Positions 38,618 to 47,819 of a stretch of 64,000 bases of DNA are shown piece by piece. This stretch comes from Leishmania martiniquensis (Eukaryota > Euglenozoa > Kinetoplastea > Trypanosomatida > Trypanosomatidae), in NCBI RefSeq assembly GCF_017916325.1, contig NC_090153.1, positions 5,001 to 69,000 on the forward strand, given 5' to 3'. Position numbers and translations under genes: made by a program. Positions within the stretch are counted from its first letter, which is position 1. Every line of letters starts with the position of its first letter. The notes under the pieces are model-generated. The model saw nothing but the letters and a program-made list of their open reading frames with translations. It did not search any database and had not been told where the DNA came from.

Positions 38618-40732
38618 CTACTCAATCGTCACGCGCTTTCCTTCTCCGCGCATGCGCTCCTTGGCCTTCTTGTGCAGCACGCTTGACGGGGGCACCATCA
38701 CCGCCGTCGCTGCGTCGGCCCGAATGGTTGGCGAAAGGTCCCCCGCCATTCGACGCCTCCGCGCCTGCTGCTCGCTCAGCTTCGTCTCTATCATCAGCAG
38801 ATCAGCCTGTGTGATGCGGATAAGACGACTGGTGCGTGACACCACCGCGGTGTAGTCCGGCAAAAAGGGGCACTCAGATAGGAGGACATCCTCGCCGAGG
38901 TCCGCGAAGGATCGCAACTCCGTTCGTATCTCCTCACGTCCAACGATCACCTCGACGCCACCACTCAGAACCAGCGTAAAAGCGGTACTTGGCTCGCCGG
39001 CTCTGTAGAGTACACGCGCTGGATCGACCGTGTGGGGGTCTGGCAATGCAGTCTCACTTCCCGCGGCGGATGTGCCCCTGCTCGAATCCTCGCCTTCGCC
39101 CCTCTGATCATCAACGCGTACCACCAAGTCACCGACCTCCTGCAGGAGGAACTTCACATGAGCCGCGTTCCAAGTTGCAAAGCGCACGTACGCCCGCGTG
39201 AGGTAGTACGCAAGTGCCCACAGCTGATCATCCGAGAGATGCTGATCCTCCGCTTCTGATGGCACGCTGTACGAGTAAAAGTTCACCCGCGGCGGTCTCG
39301 TCGGCAGCAGCTCGCACGCGAACTCATCGAGGGACTCCGAGTCAGACAGCAGATTCCTCTCGCCTGAGTACTCGTCCTCATCGTAGATCTCCGACGCAAT
39401 GAGCTCCTCGATGACGTCTTCGAGTGTCACGATGCCGACGAAAGCGCACGGCTCTGTCGCACTCGAGAAATGCGCCGTCGGTTTCATGATCCTCGGCGTG
39501 CGCTGCGCAGACACGGCATGCTCACTGCCGTGCCGCGTACGATCTGCGCCCTGGTGTAGCCCGTCTTGTTCAGCGGTGGTCGCAGTTCCGGCACGACTCA
39601 GCTGCGCACCCTTCACCTGCTGCCGCCAGCTCCCCGTCATGGTGCCACGCTCCGCCGCAGCCACCGGCTCAGCCGGCTCCACGAAAAGTAGCTGAGAGTG
39701 AAAATGCTCGAAGATGTGCAACATTTCCTGCAGAAGGGTGTCTGCCCTCACTACCAGCATGTCGCGCGGATGCTGAGCCACAAAATCTCGCACCGTCATG
39801 TCGTTCTCGCGCCCGAGGTAGCTAATGTTGATGAGGTCTTTCACGTAGAGGACCCCAATCACGGCTTCACGGGACCTTTGGTACACCGGCACGCGCGAAA
39901 TACCGTACTCCCACAAGCGGCGCTCGAGCGCCGCGTCGAGGCGGGTACTTGCCTCCAGCATGACGGCTTTCGCCATCGGTGTCATCACAACCTCTGCGGT
40001 GATCTCGCTCATGTCCATCACGCTCAGCATCATGCGCACTTGATCCCCGTCGATGCCAGACTTGTCCGAGAACTTCTCGCAATGCATGCTGATAAGCTTC
40101 TTCAACTCCTTACGGTCGTACATCTGTCCCGCCTCGTGCCCCACCATCCAGTCCAGCATCAGTCCCAAGGGCTTCGAGATGGGCCACAGCACAAACAGCG
40201 AGATCTTTAGTGCTGGCAGACTCTTCGCGCCAGCCCAAAGTGCGTTGTTTTGGTTATTGCAAAAGCTCATGGGAATGATTTCACCGAAGATGAGCAACAC
40301 CAGTGTACCCAAGATAAAGTTCACGAGCTCACTCCCATGTACTATGGCAGCGACAAGCTGCGAAGTCAGCACCAACGTCAGCATGTTGCCGACTAGCAAA
40401 GTCGCGAGGAGCTGGTGACCCAGCATGCGCACCGGCAAAATCTTGCGCGCGTAGGTGCGGTCAGGCTCCTGCCCCGCATCTGCTATTATCTCCAGATAGA
40501 TGGTCTCCATCCCAAGCAGGCCAATCGTCAGGCCGCAGTACATGGCGGAGAGGAGTACACTGCAGAAGCAGAACAAAAAGAGGGCCCATTTTGGCCACAC
40601 TTGGTATCCGGTGGCCTCCGTTTCATTAGCACCGTCCGCTCTCGCCACGCCCGCGAGCAGCTCGACGGCGTGTAGAAATAGCAATGGTGATGTGCTCTTC
40701 GCTGCAATAGCGAAGGGCACCGGCACCCGCAT
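38618..40732 (-). CDS. CNNM/ACDP-type membrane protein 1 (DUF21, CBS pair, cNMP-binding-like)
   Basis: The product has 704 residues from the ATG at 40732. A hydrophobic N-terminus (LLFLHAVELLAGVARADGA) looks like a signal peptide. The DUF21 transmembrane domain follows, beginning WALFLFCFCSVLLSAMYCGL and including GLLGMETIYLEIIADAG. Two CBS domains begin at VVMTPMAKAVML and end at GIVTLEDVIEELIASEIYDE. The C-terminal cyclic-nucleotide-binding-like fold starts at VLYRAGEPSTAFTLVLSGGV. This is the domain order of CNNM magnesium transporters or transport regulators (family knowledge). The frame is open to an ATG at 41080, but the extra 116 codons contain several pyrimidine tracts, and an AG at 40739-40738 lies just before the chosen ATG. 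Its paralogue lies upstream at 45528-47819. Confidence 0.9.
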   Translation of the reverse strand: MRVPVPFAIAAKSTSPLLFLHAVELLAGVARADGANETEATGYQVWPKWALFLFCFCSVLLSAMYCGLTIGLLGMETIYLEIIADAGQEPDRTYARKILPVRMLGHQLLATLLVGNMLTLVLTSQLVAAIVHGSELVNFILGTLVLLIFGEIIPMSFCNNQNNALWAGAKSLPALKISLFVLWPISKPLGLMLDWMVGHEAGQMYDRKELKKLISMHCEKFSDKSGIDGDQVRMMLSVMDMSEITAEVVMTPMAKAVMLEASTRLDAALERRLWEYGISRVPVYQRSREAVIGVLYVKDLINISYLGRENDMTVRDFVAQHPRDMLVVRADTLLQEMLHIFEHFHSQLLFVEPAEPVAAAERGTMTGSWRQQVKGAQLSRAGTATTAEQDGLHQGADRTRHGSEHAVSAQRTPRIMKPTAHFSSATEPCAFVGIVTLEDVIEELIASEIYDEDEYSGERNLLSDSESLDEFACELLPTRPPRVNFYSYSVPSEAEDQHLSDDQLWALAYYLTRAYVRFATWNAAHVKFLLQEVGDLVVRVDDQRGEGEDSSRGTSAAGSETALPDPHTVDPARVLYRAGEPSTAFTLVLSGGVEVIVGREEIRTELRSFADLGEDVLLSECPFLPDYTAVVSRTSRLIRITQADLLMIETKLSEQQARRRRMAGDLSPTIRADAATAVMVPPSSVLHKKAKERMRGEGKRVTIE

Positions 40733-40737
40733 AAGCA

Positions 40738-40820
40738 CTGTGGCGTGTCCGAGTCGGTGCGACAAAGAGAACGGAGGTCCGTGCACACCCATAAAAAGGA
40801 GGAAGAGGGAGAGCGCGCGC
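40738..40820 (-). promoter_or_regulatory. Possible spliced-leader acceptor for CNNM-like gene 1
   Basis: The minus strand reads CTCTCCCTCTTCCTCCTTTTT (about 40797-40817), and the sequence GCCACAG follows with AG at 40739-40738, five bases before the ATG at 40732. An ATG at 40792 (MGVHGPP) lies between and could be used if another AG is chosen. Confidence 0.35.
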
Positions 40821-41515
40821 TGCGCACGCCTCCTCGGATCAGACGAGCGCCTGTTTGACCTCGTCCCGCACGCATGCATAAGGCCGGTGAGCAAGCAACC
40901 AAAGGTCGAATGGTGGGCAAAAAAAATGGCGTGAGGGTCAATCAGAAAGCAGCAAAGTTCGACATGAGCGTGTAGTGGCGGTGGCGGTAGTTGAAAAAAA
41001 TGAAGGAGGAGGTGTGCGAAGGGAGATAGGGTAAGGGGGAAAATAGGGGAGGGACGCACCTCTGGAGAGCGTGCCGGCATGATAACGAGTCCGCCAGCGA
41101 GTGCTCACAACGCAGTGTCAGTACAGAGAGAGAGGAGAGGGCGAGGGGTGAAGCGGCCCCGTTCGAAGCCGCAATCGATGACAGAAAGCGTGGGAACCAT
41201 CGAGGCGGGGGCCAATTGTAAAGCAGCAGAAGCAGAAAATGCAAAGAAATGCGCCAATTATCATCGCAACAGCTTGCGAAGGCGGCTCTTACCTATGGCC
41301 CATAAGATTAATGATGTGAAGAGAGGCCAGGTGAGAGAAAACGCCCGAGCACCGCCAGCCCCTCCCGGGGAAAAAAGCGTCACGAATTCGGCCCTGAGCT
41401 TTTGGAAGGCGCATAGGAGTAAGCGCACAACAGAGTCCTCACGTACACGACAGATTGCGCGCAACGAGTCTCTTCCTTTTCCTCCATATGTGGGCGTTTC
41501 CTCGATGTCACCCGG

Positions 41516-41816
41516 CCGCTCCAATGCGCGGCATCACCGGAGGCCCTGCGCGCACTCTGTCTGGGAGAAGCCACAGAGCGCGCCGCCGGCGGCCTCGGGC
41601 TACTGCTGCTGATGGTTGTGGTCGGTGTGCAGGCCTACGCTGGTGCGCCGCCGAAGAGATGTGCGGTCTCGATCACGTGTCCAAACAAGCTCGGCACGGA
41701 TCGCATCTACACCTCAGCAGGGGTGCCCGCCCTTCTACTGCTGTTGCCTCTCTTTTCCCTTCAGCCTGTGCGGCATGCGGTGGAATCGCAAGAGGCGGCG
41801 CGACGCCAGACAGTGT
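41516..41816 (+). repeat. Dispersed repeat element B, copy 2 (direct partner at 24934-25234)
   Basis: Same 301-bp sequence and orientation as copy 1 with constant offset 16,582; no mismatch noticed. It lies between the CNNM-like genes, in the far 3' flank of CNNM-like gene 2. Confidence 0.95.
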
Positions 41817-42034
41817 CGGCTGGCCCAGTCTCCTTACAAATCGCTGCTGCCAGGCAAACTTATGCACGAGACACAGGTCCATACCAATGCCTGCCCAGCA
41901 GCTCGCCTGCCCGCCTTTTCAGCGTTGAGGCGTGGAAAGAGAAGCACGGCGGCGGCACCTCTGTCTTACGCCCCAGAATATGAGCGCGGATGTAAGCCCC
42001 TCATGCACATACACGCACATGGACGCTATTAGGA

Positions 42035-43075
42035 ATGGAGTTGGAGCAGTGTGGCGGCCGGGACCTGCTGCGACAGTTCTCGTGGGCCAATGCACTCCTC
42101 GCGGGGCTTCAAGCGTGAAAGGGAGCAGGTGGCAGGCGGTGCTCTTTCCCCCATTCCACGCGACGGGGCACTGAGTCCCCGAGCTCTGGGGACGGAAGCC
42201 GAGCCGAAAACCTGGACTGACCGAGCTGAGTCCGTTGCACCCGATTTGCTAAGTAGCAAAAACTCTGCTTGCGCAACCAATGACGATGCCTCAACAACTC
42301 AGCGCGACAAGCGGTTCCATCGAGACGACACCGTGGCGCGCAACAGCTTCCTCTATGATCGAAGCACGGGCGTCACGATGCCGAGTTCGTGCGTACCCTC
42401 CAGATGCTCGTACACGCTGCAGTGCCATGCAGCCCGGCGCCGTCCGTAAATGCAGCCACCAAACTTTCTCGTTACTACACACCAAGCTGGACGCTGGACA
42501 ACCTCCTAATTATCCAGTCGATGAAGATTGTGCGTACCACAGCAACAGAAAAGATGACGGAGAAGCCTTCGGGTGTTGTGCTGACTCCTTACAACACGAC
42601 CACCCGACATGCCGCCAGGGCAGGACAGCGAATCGCCCATTCGGTCACGCACTCATCACCCCTCGACCACACTTGTACCACAGCAAAGTCACGCTCCAGG
42701 ATGCAGGAAAACTCTCAATACTGCACGAGCACCAGCCGCGATCGCCACACCTCTGCCTTCTTGTGTAGCCACTAAGAGAGCGGGCAGGAGGCCCAGACTG
42801 ACTCAGCAGGCCGCTTTTACTCGAAGACGCCCCTGCGCGCCGCCCTCTCCACAGTGAATCCATTGAGCCACTTGACACATCCGCTGCGCGCTAGGGATGC
42901 GGCCCTGCAGCACCCTGCCGTCCAGCGCTCTCTAAAGATCGCGGATACCTCTCAGCCTTTTAGGCCTCTCTTTCAAGGCACGCCCGCGATGGTGCAAAGG
43001 AGGCGGTGCATCAGCACAAAAAAGACAAAAAGACGGAAACTTCATGAGTTCAAAGAGCTTCACAAGTCAACGTGA
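42035..43075 (+). pseudogene. Frame-broken coding remnants, possibly from a mobile element
   Basis: The plus strand holds protein-like pieces in different frames. ATG 42035 starts MELEQCGGRDLLRQFSWANA and stops at 42118. The frame at about 42372-42775 includes LSRYYTPSWTLDNLLIIQS and ATEKMTEKPSGVVLTPYN. Another frame near 42630-42730 reads FGHALITPRPHLYHSKVTLQ, and 42854-43075 reads DAALQHPAVQRSLKIADTSQ before a Lys/Arg-rich end at a TGA. The order and style suggest one gene broken by frameshifts. The middle pieces vaguely recall tyrosine recombinases of TATE/DIRS-type elements of Leishmaniinae, but I see no complete Arg/His/Tyr set. The family assignment is speculative. The orientation opposes the transcription unit, as expected for an insertion. 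Confidence 0.35.
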
Positions 43076-43572
43076 TGTGCAGGAGACACTCTTCACGCCT
43101 CAGCGAGATTCGGTCTTCAACCCCCCCCAATGAAGAGGTAAGCCCTATCCTCAAGCACATGCGTACAGTTTTGACAGCCAGCACCCTTGGTGCGAGAGTA
43201 AAACCGCGAAGCCTAGACTATTGCTAACAGAACAGCATCACCTACTCGAAAGCGAAGACACCCGGTTGGCAGTTCACGCTTCCCCTTACTCCTCTTGGCG
43301 CTCCAAGCGAAATCAGCCGAAGAGCTCAAGGCGTCTTTCGACCCATATGGGCACAACTACTGGCCTCTCGTTCAACTCTTCTGAGCCCGCCCCATCTCCT
43401 TCAACTTTGCTATAACTCAAGTCAGACGCAGACAGAAACCCAAACGACGCCAACTGAGCAATCATTGGAGAGGTGCAAGGAGGACACTCTTCAGCCGAAT
43501 CGAGGATCAGAGCGCGGTGTTCGTCGCCTCCACTCTATCACCATCATTCTCCAGGTGACCATCAGCACCGTC

Positions 43573-44667
43573 GCAGGAGTCTTCCCACATCGCAAGAGCA
43601 CGAGGGCGGTGCTCTCAATGCCACAGGCGGCCGTCCTCGTGCATCTCAGCAGAGGGGCACCCATGCGGTTTCTGTGTGCTGCCCGTGCCTATGCCTTCGT
43701 GGCAGTGACAGTAGGAAGTGCAGATGATACGCCGCACCCTCGTTCGCGGGGACTGCTGCACCCCCGCCCCCACATCGCCAGTGCCTCTGACCCCCCGCCC
43801 TGCTTCAACATGAAGGCACCAGACCCGCTGCTGCGCTCCGTGTGCCACATGGAATCCACGGGCCGCTCGACGGTCAGGGTACACCGCTTCTCACGCCGCG
43901 AGCGGATTGCGTGCACCTCCATCGCGCTGCGCCGGCTTCCCTCATTGGGCAGCTATCGCTGTCTCCCGTGGCTCACCCCTCCCGGATGCCGCTTCTGGAC
44001 GACAAGCTGCGCGCTGGCACATGCCTGTGCACGGCTCCCGTCGCCGCCCGGCTAACGGCTGCCTACCAGTGGTGCGCCGGTATCGGTAGAAGGCATAGTG
44101 GCCCTCCCCCTCCCACCCCTACATGCCGACAGCCACACTGGCCTGGAGGAGCAGGGGCGGTGCGCGATCGGTACGGGGGATCCCGAAGGTGCACGCGCGC
44201 ACTGCAGACGGCATCCGCTGCGCCCGAATGGGCGGGCTGCCGCTGCACAGACGCCTGGAGCGTGGCGAGTGTGCCGCGCATCGTCTCGTCGAGTCCCGCA
44301 GAGCCCCGCCGTGTGAGCGGCTGCACCCCAGATGGGGAGGTGCAGCGGCTCGCACGCACGGAGGGCGAAGCACGGCGCGCGGGCGGGGGTGCGGGGTCTG
44401 TGGGGGTCGTGACGTGGAACTGGCCCGCTCCCTCCTCGAGCCGACCCGCTGCGCGCCCGAAACACATCCTGCGAATGGCGCAACAGCCGCCACCGCGCCG
44501 GCCGGAGGGAGAGGGCGGCGGAGAGCGAGATGAGCGCGCCCGACGCACGGCACGATGCGACGGCATGGCGGCTGGCCCTAGGCGGCGCGACCGTGGGGCC
44601 GCGGTGCAGCAGAGGACGCTCACCTGATGTGACGAGCGTCTGCTCCTTTACCTGCACACCGGAACGT
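43573..44667 (-). repeat. Dispersed repeat element A, copy 2 (inverted partner at 18348-19442)
   Basis: This 1,095-bp segment is the reverse complement of copy 1, about 99.8% identical by eye, in the 3' flank of CNNM-like gene 2. The flanking sequences differ from those of copy 1 from the first base outside the match (apart from a short chance similarity AGCT at one end). The long ORFs inside occur in both copies but overlap on both strands and mostly begin at non-ATG codons. Confidence 0.95.
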
Positions 44668-45527
44668 GAGCTGCGCTTGTTTGATAAACGAGAGAATTCG
44701 GTTGATATGAGGTGGCGACGGGGACAGTGGAAGAGGAGAGAGCCGCAGAGAGGTTGCCTGCCTAGGCGGAATGGATAGTAAGAGGGCGCACTGCTTCCGG
44801 CGCCCCTTCCCTCCCCCCGTCACCTCCCACTCTCACTGTGTTCCTTCATGGACAGCTGATTAAAAGGCGCGAAAGGCAAAGGTACTTCTGAGAAAGCAGC
44901 CGCTGGTTGACCCACGCCCCATTTCTGCCACAATGAGGTCGCCAAGGCAATTTCCCAAAGCGAGGGTGACGTGCCTTTGACCCTCCGCTGTGTCTTCTCT
45001 GCAGGCTCCTTGTCGTTATCTCAGTCGATGGGGGGGCGCCCAGTCCCCTCAGTGAAGTCCCTCCTCGGGTGGCCCCTCTTGTGTCTTCCCTGCTGTTTCG
45101 TTTGGAGTTGTGTCCCTTCTCCTCATGTCTCAAGTAGGCAGCACACGGACTTCGCAGTGCCGGTCCCCCCACCAGTGAAATTGTCATGAGCAAAGAAATG
45201 CCACGCACTGCCGTTGTTTCCTTCGGCCTTCACTAGTTTCGTGAGCTATCTGCAGGCGCCGCCGGCTTGATGAGAAAGCGGTGCAAGGGCGCGAGAGAAG
45301 CGGGCCAAGGGTAGCAGAGAAAAAGACTGTGCGTGAATGGGCCATGTGCCCCCATCCTGCACAGCACCGCTGCACACATCGAAAATAATCTCAAGAGAGA
45401 GAGCTGTTCGCCTAACGCCCAAGACAAAGAAAGATTCTCAGAGAAACTGCTCTCACCTCATCCGTAGACGTGCCTCTCTGGCTGGAGCCGCCTGACTCCC
45501 TGCATTCGCCCTCCCAATGGCTTTGCG

Positions 45528-47819
45528 CTATGTCGTCTTCTTGCTGGTAGCGCCATACTGCCGCTGAAGCGCCTGCGTATGATCGCAGCGTTGACAAAGG
45601 AGGCTATCACGCTCGCTGCTGGGCATGGTGGCCAAAGCTTGCCGAGATGAGGAAGGATGCAGCGAGCATGAGGAGCCAGGGCCAAGGATGTGCACGTTGT
45701 TCCTGCGATGACGGTTAATAGACTGGTAGTAGAGGTACTTATCGAAAAGTGTCTTGGAGATGCTGTACACGCGCGCTGCCGTAATGACAATGGCGCTGTA
45801 GTCCGGCACAAAAAACGGCGTCGTGAGGGCCTCCTCGCCGATATAATTGAAGCTCTGCAGCTTTGAGCAGAACGCTTCACCGCCGACGAGGAGTTCCACA
45901 CAACCGCCGAGCACGAGGAGGAAGCGGTCGGAGTGGATGCCACGGGAAAACAAAATGTGCGCCTTGTCGGTCGCTGCGTTCAGGAACTGGGAGTGGCCGC
46001 CCTTAAAGAAAAGCTGTGACTGTGGCGGCATCGCCGGCGCACTGCCCGTCTGCGAACTTGTGACGCTGGGTTCGTCAGGCATCTGCTCCGCTTGCGAGTT
46101 CACTGGCAGATCCGCTGTGTTATTCGGCAGGCTGGGGACAGTGGCGCACAGTTGCAGGTCCTTGCACTCCTCAAGCAACAGCTTGATGTACGGAGGCTGC
46201 CAGCTGTAGAAGCAAGGCACCGTACGGTTCAGGTAATACGCGACGGCCCACACCTGGGAGTCCGTAAGCGGAATGCTCTCGGTGGGATGGGTGAAGTACG
46301 AGTAGAAGTTCACGCGCGGTGCTGTTTCGGGCTCTGTCGGTAGGCGGAGCGCGTTAGGGTAGCGGTCGTCGCCAGGAATATCGACGGCCGCGTAGCGCGG
46401 TTCTTGCTCAACCGTGTCGTACCGGTCATACTCGTCGTAGATCTCGGATGCCAGCAGCTCCTCGACCACGTCCTCCATCGTCACAATCCCGACAATTTTC
46501 GGTTGCGCCGAGGCAAAGCTGCGCGATATCGGGGACTCCACCCGCCATGTTGCGTCCAAGTCCGTCACGATCGTTGGAATCGCCGCGCCGACTGTATTTG
46601 CTTCCTCCTCGAAGACGACCGCCATGTGTGTCTGCGCCTCCAGAAAAAACTTCAGCATCGACGGAAGCGAGGTGACGGCACACACCATGGCGAACGCGCG
46701 GTCCTTCGCTTTGACCACCTGCGCGACCGTCAGCGGCGACGCCTCCAAGGACGTATTCACCAACATCAAATCCTTAACGACGAGAATGCTTTCGAAAACT
46801 CCGGGCGACGACTCGACGGGAACTCGAGAGCGGCCCGATTTCCAAAGCATTTCCAAAAAGTCCGGAGTGATGAGGTCCGTGCCGCGGACGTACGTCGCCT
46901 TCTCGATCGGCGTCATGATGTCCCGCACCTTGCGCTCATGGAAGTCCATGGCTGCCAGCAGCAGGTTCAGCTCGGACTTGGGCATGTGCACGTCCTCGCC
47001 ACCGTAACGTTCGTAGTGCATCACCATCAGCTTACGCAGCTCCTTCTTGTCATACAGCTGCCCCGTCTCCTCGCTACCTACCACGATGTCGAGAAACCAC
47101 CCGAGGGAGGCCGACAGCGGGTATGTCAGGATCATCGCCACTTTCACAAACACGGAGCCCGCCGCTGCGACACGCAGCGAATATTTGGAACGGCAGATGG
47201 ACATGGGCAGAATCTCTGCAAAGAGTACAATGACTAATGTGCTCACGACGAACTTCCAAAGACTGGAGCCGCTGTCGTCGACCACATGTGCGACCGAGCC
47301 CTGCGTACGGATGGCTTCCACAACATCAAAGACGTCGCCGAACTCTTGCACAATGAGGACGTTGCACAGCATGTTCGAAATGATGAGGGTGCAGAGCGTC
47401 TTGTGCCCGTGCTTGCGCAGAGGCAGCAGCGTCGCGGCGTATGTCGAATCCGGCGCGGGCCCGCTCTCTGCGATGATTTCGAGCGTAAAGGTATTGGCGC
47501 ACATAACGCCCAGTGTCAGACCTGCGAAGACCGCCGACAGGAAGGCAAACAGACAAATCCGCAGCACGTGATCGAGAAACGTGTAGACGCGCATCGTCTG
47601 CCTTCGATTAGCGTTCGCCACTTCCCGGTCAATCACCTGCGAAGGCTCTTTGGTGAGCGGGATCCCGTTTGCGCTGAGCGTCGTCGCCAAAGAAATCCCG
47701 TACACAGCGATCATGACGCACATCCGAATCGATCGCACCGCCGAGGCGCGAGGGCGCTTTGCCTTCATCGTCGAGACTGACGGAGAGGCAGTAGTGTGCT
47801 CACTCATCTTTTCTACCAT
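45528..47819 (-). CDS. CNNM/ACDP-type membrane protein 2 (DUF21, CBS pair, cNMP-binding-like)
   Basis: The protein has 763 residues; ATGs at 47819 and 47807 (MSEHTT) are equally possible. A first hydrophobic segment (MCVMIAVYGISLATTLSANG) may be a signal or TM helix. DUF21 runs from about 85 to 270 (ICLFAFLSAVFAGLTLGVM, and ILYPLS-type segment MILTYPLSASLGWFLDIVVG). The CBS pair begins DIMTPIEKATYV and ends GIVTMEDVVEELLASEIYDE. The cNMP-binding-like fold contains ILFSRGIHSDRFLLVLGGCV. It shares with CNNM-like protein 1 the order, the PRVNFYSYF linker and many motifs, so the pair arose by tandem duplication, but it has diverged widely. Likely role: magnesium or other divalent-cation homeostasis at a membrane. 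Confidence 0.9.
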   Translation of the reverse strand: MVEKMSEHTTASPSVSTMKAKRPRASAVRSIRMCVMIAVYGISLATTLSANGIPLTKEPSQVIDREVANANRRQTMRVYTFLDHVLRICLFAFLSAVFAGLTLGVMCANTFTLEIIAESGPAPDSTYAATLLPLRKHGHKTLCTLIISNMLCNVLIVQEFGDVFDVVEAIRTQGSVAHVVDDSGSSLWKFVVSTLVIVLFAEILPMSICRSKYSLRVAAAGSVFVKVAMILTYPLSASLGWFLDIVVGSEETGQLYDKKELRKLMVMHYERYGGEDVHMPKSELNLLLAAMDFHERKVRDIMTPIEKATYVRGTDLITPDFLEMLWKSGRSRVPVESSPGVFESILVVKDLMLVNTSLEASPLTVAQVVKAKDRAFAMVCAVTSLPSMLKFFLEAQTHMAVVFEEEANTVGAAIPTIVTDLDATWRVESPISRSFASAQPKIVGIVTMEDVVEELLASEIYDEYDRYDTVEQEPRYAAVDIPGDDRYPNALRLPTEPETAPRVNFYSYFTHPTESIPLTDSQVWAVAYYLNRTVPCFYSWQPPYIKLLLEECKDLQLCATVPSLPNNTADLPVNSQAEQMPDEPSVTSSQTGSAPAMPPQSQLFFKGGHSQFLNAATDKAHILFSRGIHSDRFLLVLGGCVELLVGGEAFCSKLQSFNYIGEEALTTPFFVPDYSAIVITAARVYSISKTLFDKYLYYQSINRHRRNNVHILGPGSSCSLHPSSSRQALATMPSSERDSLLCQRCDHTQALQRQYGATSKKTT

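Larger units (their letters stand above)
40821..45527. other. Repeat-rich gap between the two CNNM-like genes
   Basis: About 4.7 kb, long for a gap between tandem paralogues. From left to right it holds ordinary 5' flank to about 41515, element B copy 2 (41516-41816), frame-broken plus-strand coding remnants (42035-43075), element A copy 2 (43573-44667) and ordinary flank to 45527. No intact gene is supported. Confidence 0.7.

Noticed and set aside
40733..41080. N-terminal extension of CNNM-like protein 1 to the ATG at 41080
   Set aside because: Contains repeated pyrimidine tracts and reads as UTR; start at 40732 preferred, though 40792 or 40879 remain possible.
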